This document shows, piece by piece, positions 12,437 through 24,054 of a DNA stretch of 64,000 nt (position 1 is the stretch's first letter; each line of letters opens with the position of its first letter). Source of the stretch: Trichobilharzia szidati (lineage: Eukaryota; Platyhelminthes; Trematoda; Strigeidida; Schistosomatidae); the NCBI GenBank assembly GCA_944472155.2, contig OX235271.1, positions 120,099,329-120,163,328 of the forward strand, in the 5' to 3' direction. The notes beneath the pieces were generated by a model. It saw nothing but the letters and a program-made list of their open reading frames with translations. It did not search any database and was not told the DNA's origin. The translations under genes were made by a program, and so were the position numbers.

Positions 12437-15400
12437 ATGAGCCAGACTAGATATCTAGTCGACACAGGCGCCGAAGTCAGCGTCCTTCCTGCTACAGCAG
12501 CAGATCGACAGAAGGATCCTAACCTCAACCTACAGGCTGCAAATGGAAAACCAATTGCAACCTATGGTCGGAAATACGTCTATCTGAACGTAGGTTTACG
12601 CAAACCTATTCGGTGGATTTTTCTGATCGCTGACGTCACAATGCCCATCATCGGCACGGACCTACTTAATCATCATGATTTGCTCGTAGACGTCCGCCGT
12701 AAACGATTAATTGACAACACTACTAGTTTGTCTATCAAAGGCATAACTTACGTAGGCCCCAGCTTGTCAATCGTTAAGATGAAAGCAATCCTCGATCCAA
12801 CTTTTCAACCGATTGTTGATAAATATCCGGAACTGAATTGCCCATCTAACGACCTCCCGTGTATAACCAGCAATGTTATGCACCACATCATAACCTCAGG
12901 ACAGCCCGTGACATCTAAAGCACGACGACTGGCCCCTGACAAACTGAGAATTGCCAGAAACGAATTCGATCATATGCTCACCCTTGGCATCATTCGGCCA
13001 TCGAATAGTCCATGGGCATCCCCGTTGCATATGGTTCCAAAAAAAGATAGTAACGATTGGCGACCCACTGGTGATTACCGGCGAGTCAACGCCAAAACAA
13101 CTCCTGATTGCTATCCATTGCCTCACATACACGACTTGACGGCAACGTTATCTGGAGCATCTATATTCTCCAAAATCGACTTGGTTAAAGCATATAACCA
13201 AATCCCGATGGCAACGGAAGATATCCCGAAAACGGCTATCATTACGCCTTTCGGACTTTTCGAATTTCTACGTATGCCATTCGGCCTCCGGAATGCGGCC
13301 CAAACATTCCAAAGCTTCATCAACGAAGTATTTCGCGGTCTCGACTTTGTATACGCATACTTAGACGACTGCCTCATTGCCAGTCCAGATAAGGAAACTC
13401 ACCTTGGACACTTGGACTTGGCATTTGAAAGGTTGCGCCAACATGGTGTTACCATCAATATACAGAAGTGTCAGATAGGCGTTGACTCACTCGATTTTCT
13501 GGGTCACACTATTGACTGCCAGGGCATACGCCCACTGGCTACCAAAGTCGAAGCAATACTGAACTTTCCGGAGCCAAAGACAGTAAAATGCCTTCGCACT
13601 TTTAACGGTTTGGTAAGTTATTACCGACGTTTTATTCCTAATTGTGCTTCGCTAATTCAGCCATTAACCGATCTCCTTCGAGGGAACAACAAGGCTATCG
13701 AACTCGACACGTCTGCTCGGCATGCTTTTACTCAGGTAAAGAAAGCTATTGCAGATGCCACCCTTCTTATGTATCAGGATCCAACGGCACCGTTGAGTAT
13801 CTCGGTTGATGCATCAGACACTGCAATCGGCGCAGTTCTGCAACAACTAGTTAACAACGAATGGCAACCACTCGCCTTTTTCTCGAGGCGCCTTCAAGTA
13901 ACTGAAACGAAGTACAGCACATTCGGGAGAGAACTTCTAGCTATGTACTGTGCTCTACGTCATTTTCGACATTCAGTTGAGGGTCGTGAATTCATCATTT
14001 TCACTGACCACAAACCTCTGACGTACTCTCTGAACTCAACTTCAGATAAGTATTCACCCAGGGAATCGCGACAACTAGATTACGTTTCACAGTTTACATC
14101 AGATATTCGCCATGTTTCCGGAGTGAACAACACTGTGGCAGATGCCTTGTCACGTATTTGTTCTTTCACCCAAATCGACGGCATAGACCTTGTAAAACTG
14201 GCTCGTCTTCAAAAAGAAGATATTGAGCTTCAGCGTGAGTTGTCGAAAACAACTCTACAACTAGCCAAGAAACCCTTAGGTATAGGAAAGGATACTATTC
14301 TGTGTGACATTTCCACTAGTACTCCTCGCCCCATCGTGCCTAAAAGTTATCGCCGTAACGTCTTCAATACGTTGCATGGCTTATCCCATCCAGGTATTCG
14401 AACTACTGTCAAACTCGTAACTAGTAGGTTTTGCTGGCCTGGTATTAACAAGGAAGTAAGGGAATGGGCACAGACGTGCTTAGCTTGCCAAAAGTGCAAG
14501 GTAATAAGACACACTAAAAGCCCCCTTGGCACTTTTCTTATCCCTGATGCCCGTTTTGAACACGTCCATGTAGATTTAGTTGGCCCCCTTCCAGAATCTC
14601 ATGGATATACCTATATGTTAACCTGCATCGATCGCTTCACACGATGGCCTGAAGCAGTACCCATCAAGGATATATCTGCTGAAACTGTCGCACGCGTCTT
14701 TGTAGAGAGATGGATCGCAAACTTTGGATGCCCATCTTCCATAACAACTGATCGTGGGCGGCAATTCGAAAGCGGTTTATTCTTCGCTTTGACTAAAATC
14801 CTTGGTTGCATGCGTTTTCGAACGACAGCCTACCATCCTCAAGCGAATGGTATGGTAGAACGTCTGCACAGACAGTTGAAAGCTGGTTTATCAGCTGCAA
14901 ATAACACTCACTGGACTGAATCCCTTCCGTTAGTTCTCCTAGGGATACGAAACGCCTTAAAAACCGATGCTGGTTGTACTACCTCTGAGCTAGTATATGG
15001 CACAACACTACGACTGCCAGGTGAGTTTGTTTCTCCCTCGAGCTTCCCACCAGTGGTAGATCACTCCTCATACGTCAGCAGGCTTACAAACGCTATGCGT
15101 TCAGTTAAACCTGCTCCCCTCCGACCACAGTCCATTGATGTTTTTGTTCACCCTTGTTTAAAAACTTCTTCACATGTATTTGTTCGTCGCGACTCGGTAC
15201 GTCGTCCTCTAGAACCCCCATATGACGGACCATATAAAGTGATTAAACGTACTGATAAATTCTTCGTTTTAGACAAAAAAGGCCGCGAAGACACCGTCAG
15301 TATCGACCGTCTCAAACCGGCTTACTTGGAAGGTAATCCTATTAGCCTGGAGCTTAACGTACCCGATAATTCACAAGTAATTGAATCTACTTCAGTCTTC

Positions 15401-15514
15401 GAAGAACTCCCTAGCACGGCGAAAGCCATTGAACCTTCGGTCGATCACTCTAAAAAAACGCGTTCTGGACGTCACGTTAGATTCCCAGAATACCTTCACA
15501 CCTATCTCACATAA
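12437..15514 (+). CDS. pol: Pol polyprotein: protease, reverse transcriptase, RNase H, integrase
   Basis: A 1025-aa uninterrupted frame counted from the first ATG. The frame is open upstream to 12335, and translation most likely enters by -1 frameshift from gag, so the ATG need not be used. Domains in order: aspartic protease (DTG at 9-11, flap/C-terminal IIGTDLL at 71-77); reverse transcriptase ([13 protein letters not shown] at about 246-258, [13 protein letters not shown] near 280, catalytic YLDD at 308-311); RNase H (D458, E499, TDHKPL at 523-528, D569 in VADALSR); integrase with an HHCC zinc domain (H647, H651, C681, C684), catalytic D713, D772 and E808 (D-x35-E spacing), and a C-terminal GPY/F-like module near 928-933. 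All catalytic residues I looked for are present, so the copy appears capable of encoding active enzymes. It would copy and integrate the element through cDNA in virus-like particles. Confidence 0.96.
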   Translation: MSQTRYLVDTGAEVSVLPATAADRQKDPNLNLQAANGKPIATYGRKYVYLNVGLRKPIRWIFLIADVTMPIIGTDLLNHHDLLVDVRRKRLIDNTTSLSIKGITYVGPSLSIVKMKAILDPTFQPIVDKYPELNCPSNDLPCITSNVMHHIITSGQPVTSKARRLAPDKLRIARNEFDHMLTLGIIRPSNSPWASPLHMVPKKDSNDWRPTGDYRRVNAKTTPDCYPLPHIHDLTATLSGASIFSKIDLVKAYNQIPMATEDIPKTAIITPFGLFEFLRMPFGLRNAAQTFQSFINEVFRGLDFVYAYLDDCLIASPDKETHLGHLDLAFERLRQHGVTINIQKCQIGVDSLDFLGHTIDCQGIRPLATKVEAILNFPEPKTVKCLRTFNGLVSYYRRFIPNCASLIQPLTDLLRGNNKAIELDTSARHAFTQVKKAIADATLLMYQDPTAPLSISVDASDTAIGAVLQQLVNNEWQPLAFFSRRLQVTETKYSTFGRELLAMYCALRHFRHSVEGREFIIFTDHKPLTYSLNSTSDKYSPRESRQLDYVSQFTSDIRHVSGVNNTVADALSRICSFTQIDGIDLVKLARLQKEDIELQRELSKTTLQLAKKPLGIGKDTILCDISTSTPRPIVPKSYRRNVFNTLHGLSHPGIRTTVKLVTSRFCWPGINKEVREWAQTCLACQKCKVIRHTKSPLGTFLIPDARFEHVHVDLVGPLPESHGYTYMLTCIDRFTRWPEAVPIKDISAETVARVFVERWIANFGCPSSITTDRGRQFESGLFFALTKILGCMRFRTTAYHPQANGMVERLHRQLKAGLSAANNTHWTESLPLVLLGIRNALKTDAGCTTSELVYGTTLRLPGEFVSPSSFPPVVDHSSYVSRLTNAMRSVKPAPLRPQSIDVFVHPCLKTSSHVFVRRDSVRRPLEPPYDGPYKVIKRTDKFFVLDKKGREDTVSIDRLKPAYLEGNPISLELNVPDNSQVIESTSVFEELPSTAKAIEPSVDHSKKTRSGRHVRFPEYLHTYLT

Positions 15515-15956
15515 CTGAGTGACACATCAATTCTTTTTATGTTGCATCATTTAACACAAGTAAATGATATTTTTCCTATAACCGTACATAAAATTATATA
15601 AGATGTATATATTTTTTCCCGATATTTTGAACTTTACATTATTTTACTGTATAGTAGATGCATGTCATATTTTTTTTTGGTAAAAAAAACGCTTATTTGG
15701 TACATTTTTCTTGACAAGGTTCTCAGCATTCTTGTTTTCTTTTCCAGGTGCAACGGGCACTGGACAGGAGACAAACGAAGCACGGGATCCAACGAACAAC
15801 ACTGAGAAAGCTATGTACAGACACCCTATTAGCATAGGCAGACAGACCAGCAGGCTCTCAATCAAGCCGCTCGGAAGATTTTTTTCACCCATCAGGGAAC
15901 CATCGAGATTTTTTTACTTCCGGCTGGTCATGTCTTAGGGTCCTCACAAACCCACT
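15515..15956 (+). other. LTR element 3' untranslated region
   Basis: About 440 bp between the pol stop and the polypurine tract. No env-like frame or domain is visible. Overlapping 75-codon frames on both strands have no features. Homopolymer runs of T occur at 15670-15678 and of A at 15682-15689. Confidence 0.7.
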
Positions 15957-15970
15957 AGGGGGGGAGTGAG
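15957..15970 (+). promoter_or_regulatory. Polypurine tract
   Basis: AGGGGGGGAGTGAG lies one base upstream of the 3' LTR. This purine run is the expected primer site for plus-strand DNA synthesis and supports the 3' LTR start at 15972. Confidence 0.85.
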
Positions 15971-15971
15971 C

Positions 15972-16322
15972 TGTAGCGGTAAATAATTCCCCAAAATTAT
16001 TAACCACAGCAATCATCACTCAACATTGGATGCTGACCATCACTGTTTAAGTCGACTTGTTTAGCTGAAGGCTTACGGTCAAGCATCCCCGCCATTTGGT
16101 GCTCCGTCGTGTCACGTGCGTGCACGATTACTAGCTAGCTAAGCATTCATTCCTACCCGCGATTTGGTCCCAAAATATATATCGTATTTGGACGACAAAA
16201 TCTGGTCTTTTGCTTTACCATTTGGTACTCGAAGAACGAACACTATAGTGGTTGTTGGTATAAGATCTTGCGTTAGTATAATCCGTACAACTCGCGAACG
16301 TTCGATACCTACATCACCTAAA
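15972..16322 (+). repeat. 3' LTR
   Basis: 351 bp, matching the 5' LTR base for base as far as I can compare by eye, and followed by ACTT (16323-16326), which repeats the four bases before the 5' LTR. Confidence 0.93.
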
Positions 16323-16570
16323 ACTTATTCAGTATGAATGAATGCCTAGTAAACATTTCGAAGTTCGTAGATTTTACCATCAACTAGAATAATCACTTCT
16401 ACACTCTAAAAGATAACTCATAAAAATATGCAATTACTGATCAGGCTTTGAAACTACCTTTTTAGGTGTTTGGGGTCATGAATGAGCAATAATCTTAGAT
16501 AAATGTGTCTCTGTTTAACTATAAAAGTAGTATGTCTCTCAATAAAGGACAGAAGCATTGCAAACTGTTG

Positions 16571-16950
16571 GTATATATATACATATATATTATTGTTTTC
16601 TTTAATTCCTAGAAGAACATAGGGTTTCAGCCGTGCGTCTCCATTGCGTTCGGTACTCTGCTAGAGTCTTCACCTGGTTCCAAGTCTGCCCACACGTTTT
16701 CATCTCCTCTTCACATGACGTCCTCCAAGTCACCCTTGCACTGACGACCAACTCGCCGCTTCCCTTTCAGGTTCCACTCGAGCAATGGGTTGTCTAGTGA
16801 TGTCACTTAATGGTTTCCTCAGAGTATGGCCAATCCATCTCCATTTCTTCCTGCCTATTTTTTTGACAATCGGTTCCTGGTTGGTTCGCTCACAGAGATC
16901 CCTATTGCTGATCTTTTCTGGCCATCAGTTAGGTATATATATATATATAT
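16571..16950 (-). repeat. RTE-clade (SR2-like) non-LTR retrotransposon 3' end
   Basis: Read on the minus strand (16,930 to 16,595), broken frames give RRWRWIGHTLRKPLS-ITRQ- followed by a VEPEREA-like stretch, then a conserved 3' end GAGACGCACGGCTGAAACCC. The first motif is the C-terminal signature of RTE reverse transcriptases such as schistosome SR2 (W-IGHTLR...ITRQAL-WNPEG). The piece is bounded by AT microsatellites (16571-16590 and 16932-16956). Frameshifts and stops make it a dead 5'-truncated copy. The same 3' end recurs as a 58-bp fragment at 62,048-62,105. Confidence 0.8.
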
Positions 16951-16956
16951 ATATAT

Positions 16957-19900
16957 GTATATAATTGTTAAAATAACAGACTGTCAGGGGATACAACGAC
17001 AAATAAGAGACATGGAATTTAACTAATCGTGTAAGAGTCAGTAAACTCAAAAGTAAGCAGATATTAACATGTATGAGATTATCAAACAGAATTATACAAA
17101 AGATGACTCGAAACAAAATAAATTTAAACTTCCTGTTTATTCGGTTATGAAATTTGATACTATGAAGGATTAGGAAGCTCGATAAATGACTTGAAAAGTT
17201 AATAAAAGAAATTCGTGAAAGTGAGGCGAAATGCGATGGGAAAACAACGAATTCGGTTTTAAGGAGGGGGTTATGTAACAACAGGACTGAATATAAAAGT
17301 TTAAATTAAGTAAAGGAAATGAAGTGACAAATAATGACACCTTTTGATGAACACATCCTTCTTTTATTTGTGTATATATTAATAAAATGCATTAAATGAA
17401 AATGTGACTTGTTATTAACTTGTGACATTTGAGATTCTTGTAAAAGTAGAATAATAGGCATAAACGTGACAGTGGAAAACTGCATTAGCTAGTATTTCAA
17501 CCTATTAATACAAACCATTTAATTGCCATGATCTGAGAAGTAAATAGAAAAGAAAAAAATAAGTCGGAAATATGAAATATGATTAATTCAGTCTTTCGTA
17601 GAATGAGTTTAGTAGATTTATATACAAAGGATATACATAAAATTATTCAACCTAAAGGATAATTGGTCAAGACTATTCACGTGTCTAATTACAGGCAGTG
17701 TTAAAGACTATTTTGAACGTTTTTAGTCCTGGTTCACCTGTCTTCATTGTGAACCAATAACAACAAATGAAACGTCGAATATGAGGTGGGACTAAAAAGC
17801 TGTTGTTTCGTAGTACTTTTGAAGCCCTAGCAGAGTAAACTTATGACTCTGTGGGGATTATGGTGATGGTGGTGATTATGAGGTCAACGAGCTCATAGCC
17901 ATCGGATTTCGTAGTATACATCTTTCCCTCCATGTGGCAGGATGAAATCCAATTTTTTTAGTTTTGACCATACAAAACTTTTTAAAAAATTTTTTTCCAA
18001 TAAATTACTGTACCACTGAGTTACTTACATTAGTTTCTTAATCCTCATATTGACACAAAGCATTCTCCTTCATATTGGTACATTAAACTGATACACAATA
18101 TTCAACATAAGATAACAGTTACTAGTAATAATGTATTGCAGCCTACATAAACAAAATAAGAGTGACTGAAGAAAATGCTGTGTCTGTGAAACAAAAAAAA
18201 ACTAAAAATAGTGAAAACTGTATAAAGAAGACCAATGGACAAACAAATAGGAATAAATGCAAGGAATCTCCTAGAGTCGTGAAAAAATATGACAGCCATG
18301 CCTATAGTTTGTTGGAACTACTAGATATTTAAAATCCAGCTTTAAGACAAGTATTCACCTCAATTCAGTTCCAGTATTTCTTTTACCACGTACATCAATT
18401 CCAAGTCGGCAACGCTCTCCGAACCACGGATATGAGTGTTAGACTGAAACTACAGGCAACTGACGAATGACAATGTTTTAAATAGTAGGAGTATGAAACC
18501 ACAGGTGAACAGAGATTAATGTATCAATCTCTAATTCGGATAGGATAGAGGAGCTGCTACACTTAGTGGAAGAAACACTTCATTACACGGAATCCTGCAC
18601 ACCTTGTTTTATCTGTTGTCATTATAATTACTGTTTTTCTTAATATAAGTAAGAAAACAGGAAGATTTGACTGAATGGTTCAGCTACACAGAAATGTATC
18701 GAAACGATAATAAATCGAAAACACAGTACTTTTATTATTGGCCCGAATTTGTGTTAATTGTATAAATTTATTTTCGATCACCATTCCTAAATACATATCA
18801 CATTTTTTTCATTCCATTTGACACTAAAGACATGTTTAAACTTGTATAAAATTTCGAGTTTTGTACTCCAGTATTTCGCCACTTATTAAAATGTACCAGT
18901 GCGTTATGATTTGACGGAATTTTTGGTAAAACGAAAAGTAGACCGGCTACTCCACTGAATAACTAGTCAAATTTATGTCAGATATAAATCAAATTTACAT
19001 AGTCTAAAACACAGACATGTTCACCTGCAGAGATAATGAAAGTGGTCGACTGAAAAGTATGTCAATTTGCCTCGGTTGGATTTTATGGCCTACAGCTGGA
19101 GAGTTGTCAATTTTTACCTTGTTATCGTGTTTACCTATGCTTAATTGTGATTATTTTTAAGCTTTTTTGTTTTGTTTTAGTGTGAAGACAGTGTAACAAT
19201 TTTATGGACATAAATTAGAGACACGGAAATGTAGGAAACACGGGATCAGATAGAGGAAAACAATATTTGAACCTCCTTTCTGTAATTTTCAATCCATTTT
19301 ATATGCATTCCTACAAATGTTATGATGAGACTAGGGAGGAAATAAATTTTAAGTGTATCTTTCTGGGAAAAGTTTGTTACAAATCAGTGAGAGAAAATAA
19401 AACGGTGATCAAATGCTAAAATCCAGTAAGTATGTTGCATTTTCTTCTTTACTGCTTGAAATTAGACCGGCTAATTTAAATAACCAGGATCTAGTTTATA
19501 GGTTATTCCGAATCTGCAAATGATTGCTACATGTAAATGTTGAATGATAAGGTTTCAAGGTACGGATTCATCTTAGGCCCTTAAAATACATTCCATTTGT
19601 ATGAGGTTGGAGATACGATTATTCTAGCTAAAAATACATGAAAAAGTTTTAATTTCATAATTGTTGATACAAACCAGCAAGGCTTACATAGAAACCAGGT
19701 TCTGAGACTAGTTCTGGGACCAACGCACCAAACTTGGTTAAGTAGTCTTACAATAATCTAAAACCACTAAGCGATGAGTAGTTGACACTTATTTGAATTT
19801 CTGTGACCATATGAAACACTAACTAACCATACAGCTTTGATGAGAAGTCTATGTCTATTCAAGTTAGCGTACCACTAATTAGAAGAAGAATATAAATTAA

Positions 19901-20012
19901 AAACTATTAAAACTTTGTAACTTCTGTTTTCACTTCATATGATTGTACTTATTGCGAACAATTCAACAAAACACAACAACAAAAGTTTACTAATTTCAGA
20001 TGTTAGATTTCG
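16957..20012. other. AT-rich DNA without recognised gene
   Basis: No gene or named repeat is seen. A perfect 7-bp stem (GGTTCAC/GTGAACC) occurs near 17,731-17,755, and a GGTGATGGTGGTGATTATG simple patch near 17,860-17,880. The 118-codon minus-strand frame at 16,925-17,281 is low-complexity hydrophobic and starts in the AT microsatellite, so it is not called. Confidence 0.5.
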
Positions 20013-20195
20013 CCACGAACCATCTTCACTTAGAGAGATCACTGAAAACCAGCAGCTCTTTCGTCCTATTTTAAGACTATCCAGCGGTGTTCATCTACTC
20101 TCCCACCAATGATAGAAACTGGGACTTTCAGGTTACAAGGCGAGCTTGTCAGCCACTAGGACTGGAATTCAATGACTCGTGAATTTTAACTTTTT
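20013..20195 (-). repeat. Decayed SINE with hammerhead-like core
   Basis: On the minus strand the order is a tRNA-like head (CTTGTAACCTGAAAGTCCCAG, weak B box), then GTAGATGAACACCGCTGGAT-AGTC, then a hairpin ending AGGACGAAAGAGCTGCTGG. This matches the organisation of schistosome SINEs that carry a hammerhead (CTGATGAGTCC...GGACGAAA), but the CTGATGA box is altered to CTGGATA and the cleavage region is deleted, so it is predicted inactive. Confidence 0.6.
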
Positions 20196-22560
20196 CAATT
20201 CATCATTTAGCACCATCCTCAACAAAGTGCCTTTGGTGAGTGTACACTTAGCTTCCATACTGCTGTTTTCAATGATCTTCCTATATGATGTCAGTTAGTG
20301 ATGAATTAAATTAAATTACTGAAAATCCTCACAAATTCCTAAAAATTTACAAACAAGATGTATATTATTAGATAAATAATTAATTCATGAAGAACTGATA
20401 GCTGCAGACTCTTCGCGATGTTTTCATTGAGTTATTCTCCTTGCTGTTACAAATATGTCCTGTGTTGTATCATTTATTCTATATGTGTTGATTTCTCTTC
20501 TGTATACATCGGGTGAAATAATACGTTTGTGCAAAATACTGCACTGGTGCGCCTACCTGTATTCCTCATGGTTTGTGAAACTACTGTATGTTTAACTAGT
20601 TGATATGTTTTCGTACACCCTCAGGAAATATAGTTTGCACAAGAAAGGGAAAAGTGTTTCTTAGTCAAGTACTAAACTTCTTATTTTCCAATATTCCTTT
20701 TCTTTGTTGATACATCATGGGGATATATTTTCAAACCAATCTGTCTTACGTGATTTGAGACATCACAAGGCAACAGAGAAGAACATACACTGTCCTACTT
20801 TCAGTAGGATGCATAATCAATTAGAATACTTGCGTGTGTGACTCTTGTGTTAGTTGTCTTACTGCTACCTTTAACTTTTCAGCTTGTTTTATTTGTTGTC
20901 AACATGTGATCCTTTACCATTCCTCATAAATATATATACATATACATAAATATATATGAGGAATAATTTATTACTATAATTTAGGAAATATATCATAATT
21001 GTCAAACTACAATGTTTCCACCTGTATTTGAGTTCATTCTCTTCCCTTCATAATTTTTTATCAACTACATAAATATAAACACTAAAAAGTAAAGCAAATA
21101 CTAGCCCATAGGAAATGTGGCGTTGACATTTATAGCCATATTTTGTATATATATATATATGTAAGGACAAAAAGTAGTCAGACCTACTGAAGCTATCCAG
21201 TTGACAATAAATAAGTAAACACGACCCAGTAACAATAGAGATAAAGTATTGTTTAACTGGGAATAAACAGGCTTGTCGCTAAGCTGAAAAAGCACGTTGT
21301 GGCAACAACGAATAAACACACAACATGAAGCTATCAAACATTAATCTTCTGGGCTATATCTATCTGTAAATATGGACATTTGTAGGCATAAAATTAATTA
21401 ACTGAAATGACACGGAGTTAATTAATTTGTCGCTTGGGGAAATGTAATTTGTGATTATTATTTTCTTTTTCATGTCCATTTTTGCTGTTATTTAGCTTCT
21501 GATAATCTCTCCTCATAGTTGATAAAACTTGAACAAAGCAAGAATGGAAAATTCTAATTAGGTAGTTAAATGGAGGGTAGAATTCCGACTAATTACACTT
21601 TTGTGTGTACGTGTAATTACTCAGTTTGTGTAACAAGGGGAATTATTGATAACAATTAAGAGATAAGATTCACAGCGGATGTATTACGTGATGATACTGA
21701 TGCTGGAAACTGAAATTTCACGTATCATGTCCTGTTATTTAAGAATTGTCATAGACTAAAATCAAAGCGTCAGTTAAACAATTAAGGAAAAGAAGAAGGA
21801 AAAGTATAACAACTAAGTTGAATGTTTTCTTTCAAAATAGTTTTATTTGAAAATATCATTTTTTAAATGGGTTTTACAAATGTGTAGTTATAGCTATTTG
21901 CTAATATTAACTGCACAGTGATTACTGTTGACTGAAACTTGTTCATATTGTGAATTTCAAGTGGTGTGAAACAATGTTGGTTTATTCTGCATGTATGAAA
22001 ACTTTAAGAGTATCCTGCAACGCTATTGAACGTTTTAATGAGAACACTGACTCTTCCACACATTATTATACTATACACACAAAATGTAGAACGTTAGGAA
22101 ACTAAGTGGAATTAATATCTGACTGTAACTTCAATGATGATTCATTCTTTCTACAATGTTCTTCGAATACTGTATCAAAGAAGTACATTTTCACTAACAC
22201 TCGTCTTTCTTTGTGCTTTGTATTAGAAATAAAGCCTAGGTATTTGGCTTCCTAAAATAAATAAACTTTAATTTAAACGACCACGAAATCATAAGAAAGC
22301 AATTTATGCTTAAGTCTCATGCCTGCCTCTCTTAAATCATGATGCATAGACAGCTACACAATTTATTATCATTCAGTGCACCTTCCAATAACTTCATCTA
22401 ACTAATATCCAGTGCGATATTTGTCACACACTGTTGTAAATTTACAGAATTCTATACAAAAGTTGTTTGATTTCAGTACATCATGACTGTTTGTTTTAAT
22501 TATTTTGCCTATTTCAAATTCTTTTTTTTTAATTCATGAAAAATCAACATTCGAACATTA
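20196..22560. other. AT-rich DNA with a 46-bp hairpin and AT microsatellite
   Basis: No gene recognised. 20,919-20,964 is a hairpin with perfect 10-bp ends (ATTCCTCATA/TATGAGGAAT) around AT-rich sequence. A TA microsatellite lies at 21,145-21,161. The 78-codon minus frame at 21,101-21,337 runs through the microsatellite and is not called. Confidence 0.5.
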
Positions 22561-23084
22561 ATAGAGAGAAGATCAGTAGTTCAGCGAAGAGTCTTTTTTC
22601 GGCGAATTCATTTTCACAACTGTACAGTCGCAAATACATATGGTTATTTTGTATGTGTGTGTACATTGAATTTGTCAAACAAAAATACAATTAGTAAGTT
22701 TTTTGGTAGAGTTACGTAATATAAAAAGCTTTCAAAGGAATTGGATGTTGATATGAGAGGGTAGTAACAAAAGTGGTGAGTTATCACAAACGATTGTTAA
22801 TGAAGAGTTACGTAATAACATGAATAGTTTGATGAAAGAGTTGTGCTCAGGATGAACATGGAAACAAAATAAAATGCGGAATTACGTAAGTGTTTTAAGT
22901 ATTTAGAAAAAACAAAAAACAACCAAAAGTTAAGTCAAATCAACAGAGTTGTTACCATGATAGTAGTGGCTGAATAATTTTCTTTTTTATGCATAGTTTT
23001 GGTTCTTCTAACTAAAAGCCTTTTGCATTACGTAACTCTACCAAAAACCTTACTAATTGTATTTTCTTTTAATTGGATTTTAGA

Positions 23085-23327
23085 TTTTTCTGTCGATTGA
23101 TTGAACCGAAGTGCTCAGTCTGAGGTTGACATGTCGGCTTCTTGTGCAGATGCTTCACCGATGTTTGGGCATTTAATTAGTATTTAATTGGTGGATGGTG
23201 ACTAGGAGTGGAATCCAGGATGCGCATTTCGTCCTATTTAGGACTCGTCATATGGATGTACCTGCATTTCTCAGTGAGTGATGATCTTCCCATCGAGGCT
23301 CGAACCCAGTGCCCATAGTTTCAAACT
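23085..23327 (-). repeat. Sm-alpha-like hammerhead SINE copy, left palindrome arm and spacer
   Basis: Mirror copy of the right-arm SINE, with its ribozyme region at 23,204-23,264 on the minus strand and the same C3 loss. Unlike the right arm, it keeps part of the tRNA-like head. In the palindrome spacer the minus strand reads TTGAAACTATGGGCACTGGGTTCGAGCC, which includes a pol III B box (GGTTCGAGCC). This asymmetry shows that the left copy is the more complete one and that the right arm was copied from it. Confidence 0.75.
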
Positions 23328-23330
23328 CCA

Positions 23331-23530
23331 TCATCACTCACTGAGAAATGCAGGTACATCCATATGACGAGTCCTAAATAGGACGAAATGCGCATCCTGG
23401 ATTCCACTCCTAGTCACCATCCACCAATTAAATACTAATTAAATGCCCAAACATCGGTGAAGCATCTGCACAAGAAGCCGACATGTCAACCTCAGACTGA
23501 GCACTTCGGTTCAATCAATCGACAGAAAAA
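23331..23530 (+). repeat. Sm-alpha-like hammerhead SINE copy, right palindrome arm (mutated core)
   Basis: 23,351-23,411 reads like the known schistosome Sm-alpha hammerhead: a stem I strand CAGGTACATCCA, stem II GTCC-TAAATA-GGAC, GAAA, then CCTGGATTCCACTC as the stem I partner. The catalytic box, consensus CTGATGA, is ATGACGA here, so C3 is lost and the usual GUC cleavage triplet is ATC. I predict no self-cleavage. The tail follows with GACATGTCAACCTCAGACTG. This arm lacks the tRNA-like head. Confidence 0.8.
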
Positions 23531-24054
23531 TCTAAAATCCAATTAAAAGAAAATACAATTAGTAAGGTTTTTGGTAGAGTTACGTAATGCAAAAGGCTTT
23601 TAGTTAGAAGAACCAAAACTATGCATAAAAAAGAAAATTATTCAGCCACTACTATCATGGTAACAACTCTGTTGATTTGACTTAACTTTTGGTTGTTTTT
23701 TGTTTTTTCTAAATACTTAAAACACTTACGTAATTCCGCATTTTATTTTGTTTCCATGTTCATCCTGAGCACAACTCTTTCATCAAACTATTCATGTTAT
23801 TACGTAACTCTTCATTAACAATCGTTTGTGATAACTCACCACTTTTGTTACTACCCTCTCATATCAACATCCAATTCCTTTGAAAGCTTTTTATATTACG
23901 TAACTCTACCAAAAAACTTACTAATTGTATTTTTGTTTGACAAATTCAATGTACACACACATACAAAATAACCATATGTATTTGCGACTGTACAGTTGTG
24001 AAAATGAATTCGCCGAAAAAAGACTCTTCGCTGAACTACTAGTCTTCTCTCTAT

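Larger units (their letters stand above)
11104..16322 (+). mobile_element. Complete CsRn1-clade (Boudicca/Saci-like) Ty3/Gypsy LTR retrotransposon
   Basis: This is a full-length 5219-bp element. Two 351-bp LTRs starting TGTAGCGG flank a primer-binding-site candidate, gag, a -1-shifted pol and a polypurine tract. A 4-bp target duplication, ACTT, lies at 11100-11103 and 16323-16326. Domain order is gag, protease, RT, RNase H, integrase, which is Ty3/Gypsy order. The gag CHCC zinc knuckle (C-x2-H-x9-C-x3-C) in place of CCHC is the known hallmark of the CsRn1/Kabuki clade, which includes Clonorchis CsRn1 and schistosome Boudicca and Saci elements. No env-like reading frame is seen. Intact frames and LTRs with no difference found by eye imply a recent insertion. 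The exact family name cannot be settled without a search. Confidence 0.95.
22561..24054. repeat. 1.49-kb near-perfect palindrome of PLE 3' and Sm-alpha sequence
   Basis: Arms 22,561-23,284 and 23,331-24,054 are each 724 bp and reverse complements with only a few differences found by eye near the outer ends; the spacer is 46 bp (23,285-23,330). From outside in, each arm has a PLE 3' terminal box (AATTCGCCGAAAAAAGACTC), a PLE 3'-UTR-like region also seen at 40,590-41,070, and a Sm-alpha hammerhead SINE. The two PLE 3' ends face outward. Each arm also holds a nested 39-bp inverted pair: 22,682-22,720 with 23,027-23,065, and 23,550-23,588 with 23,895-23,933. The equal arm lengths indicate a recent fold-back duplication that is still unbroken. 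Confidence 0.93.

Noticed and set aside
15515..15956. An env-like gene downstream of pol
   Set aside because: Only ~440 bp, no frame longer than 75 codons, and no signal peptide or membrane segment.
16925..17281. 118-codon hydrophobic minus-strand frame as a membrane protein
   Set aside because: It ends in an AT microsatellite (encoding alternating Ile/Tyr), is low-complexity, and has no domain or conserved start context.
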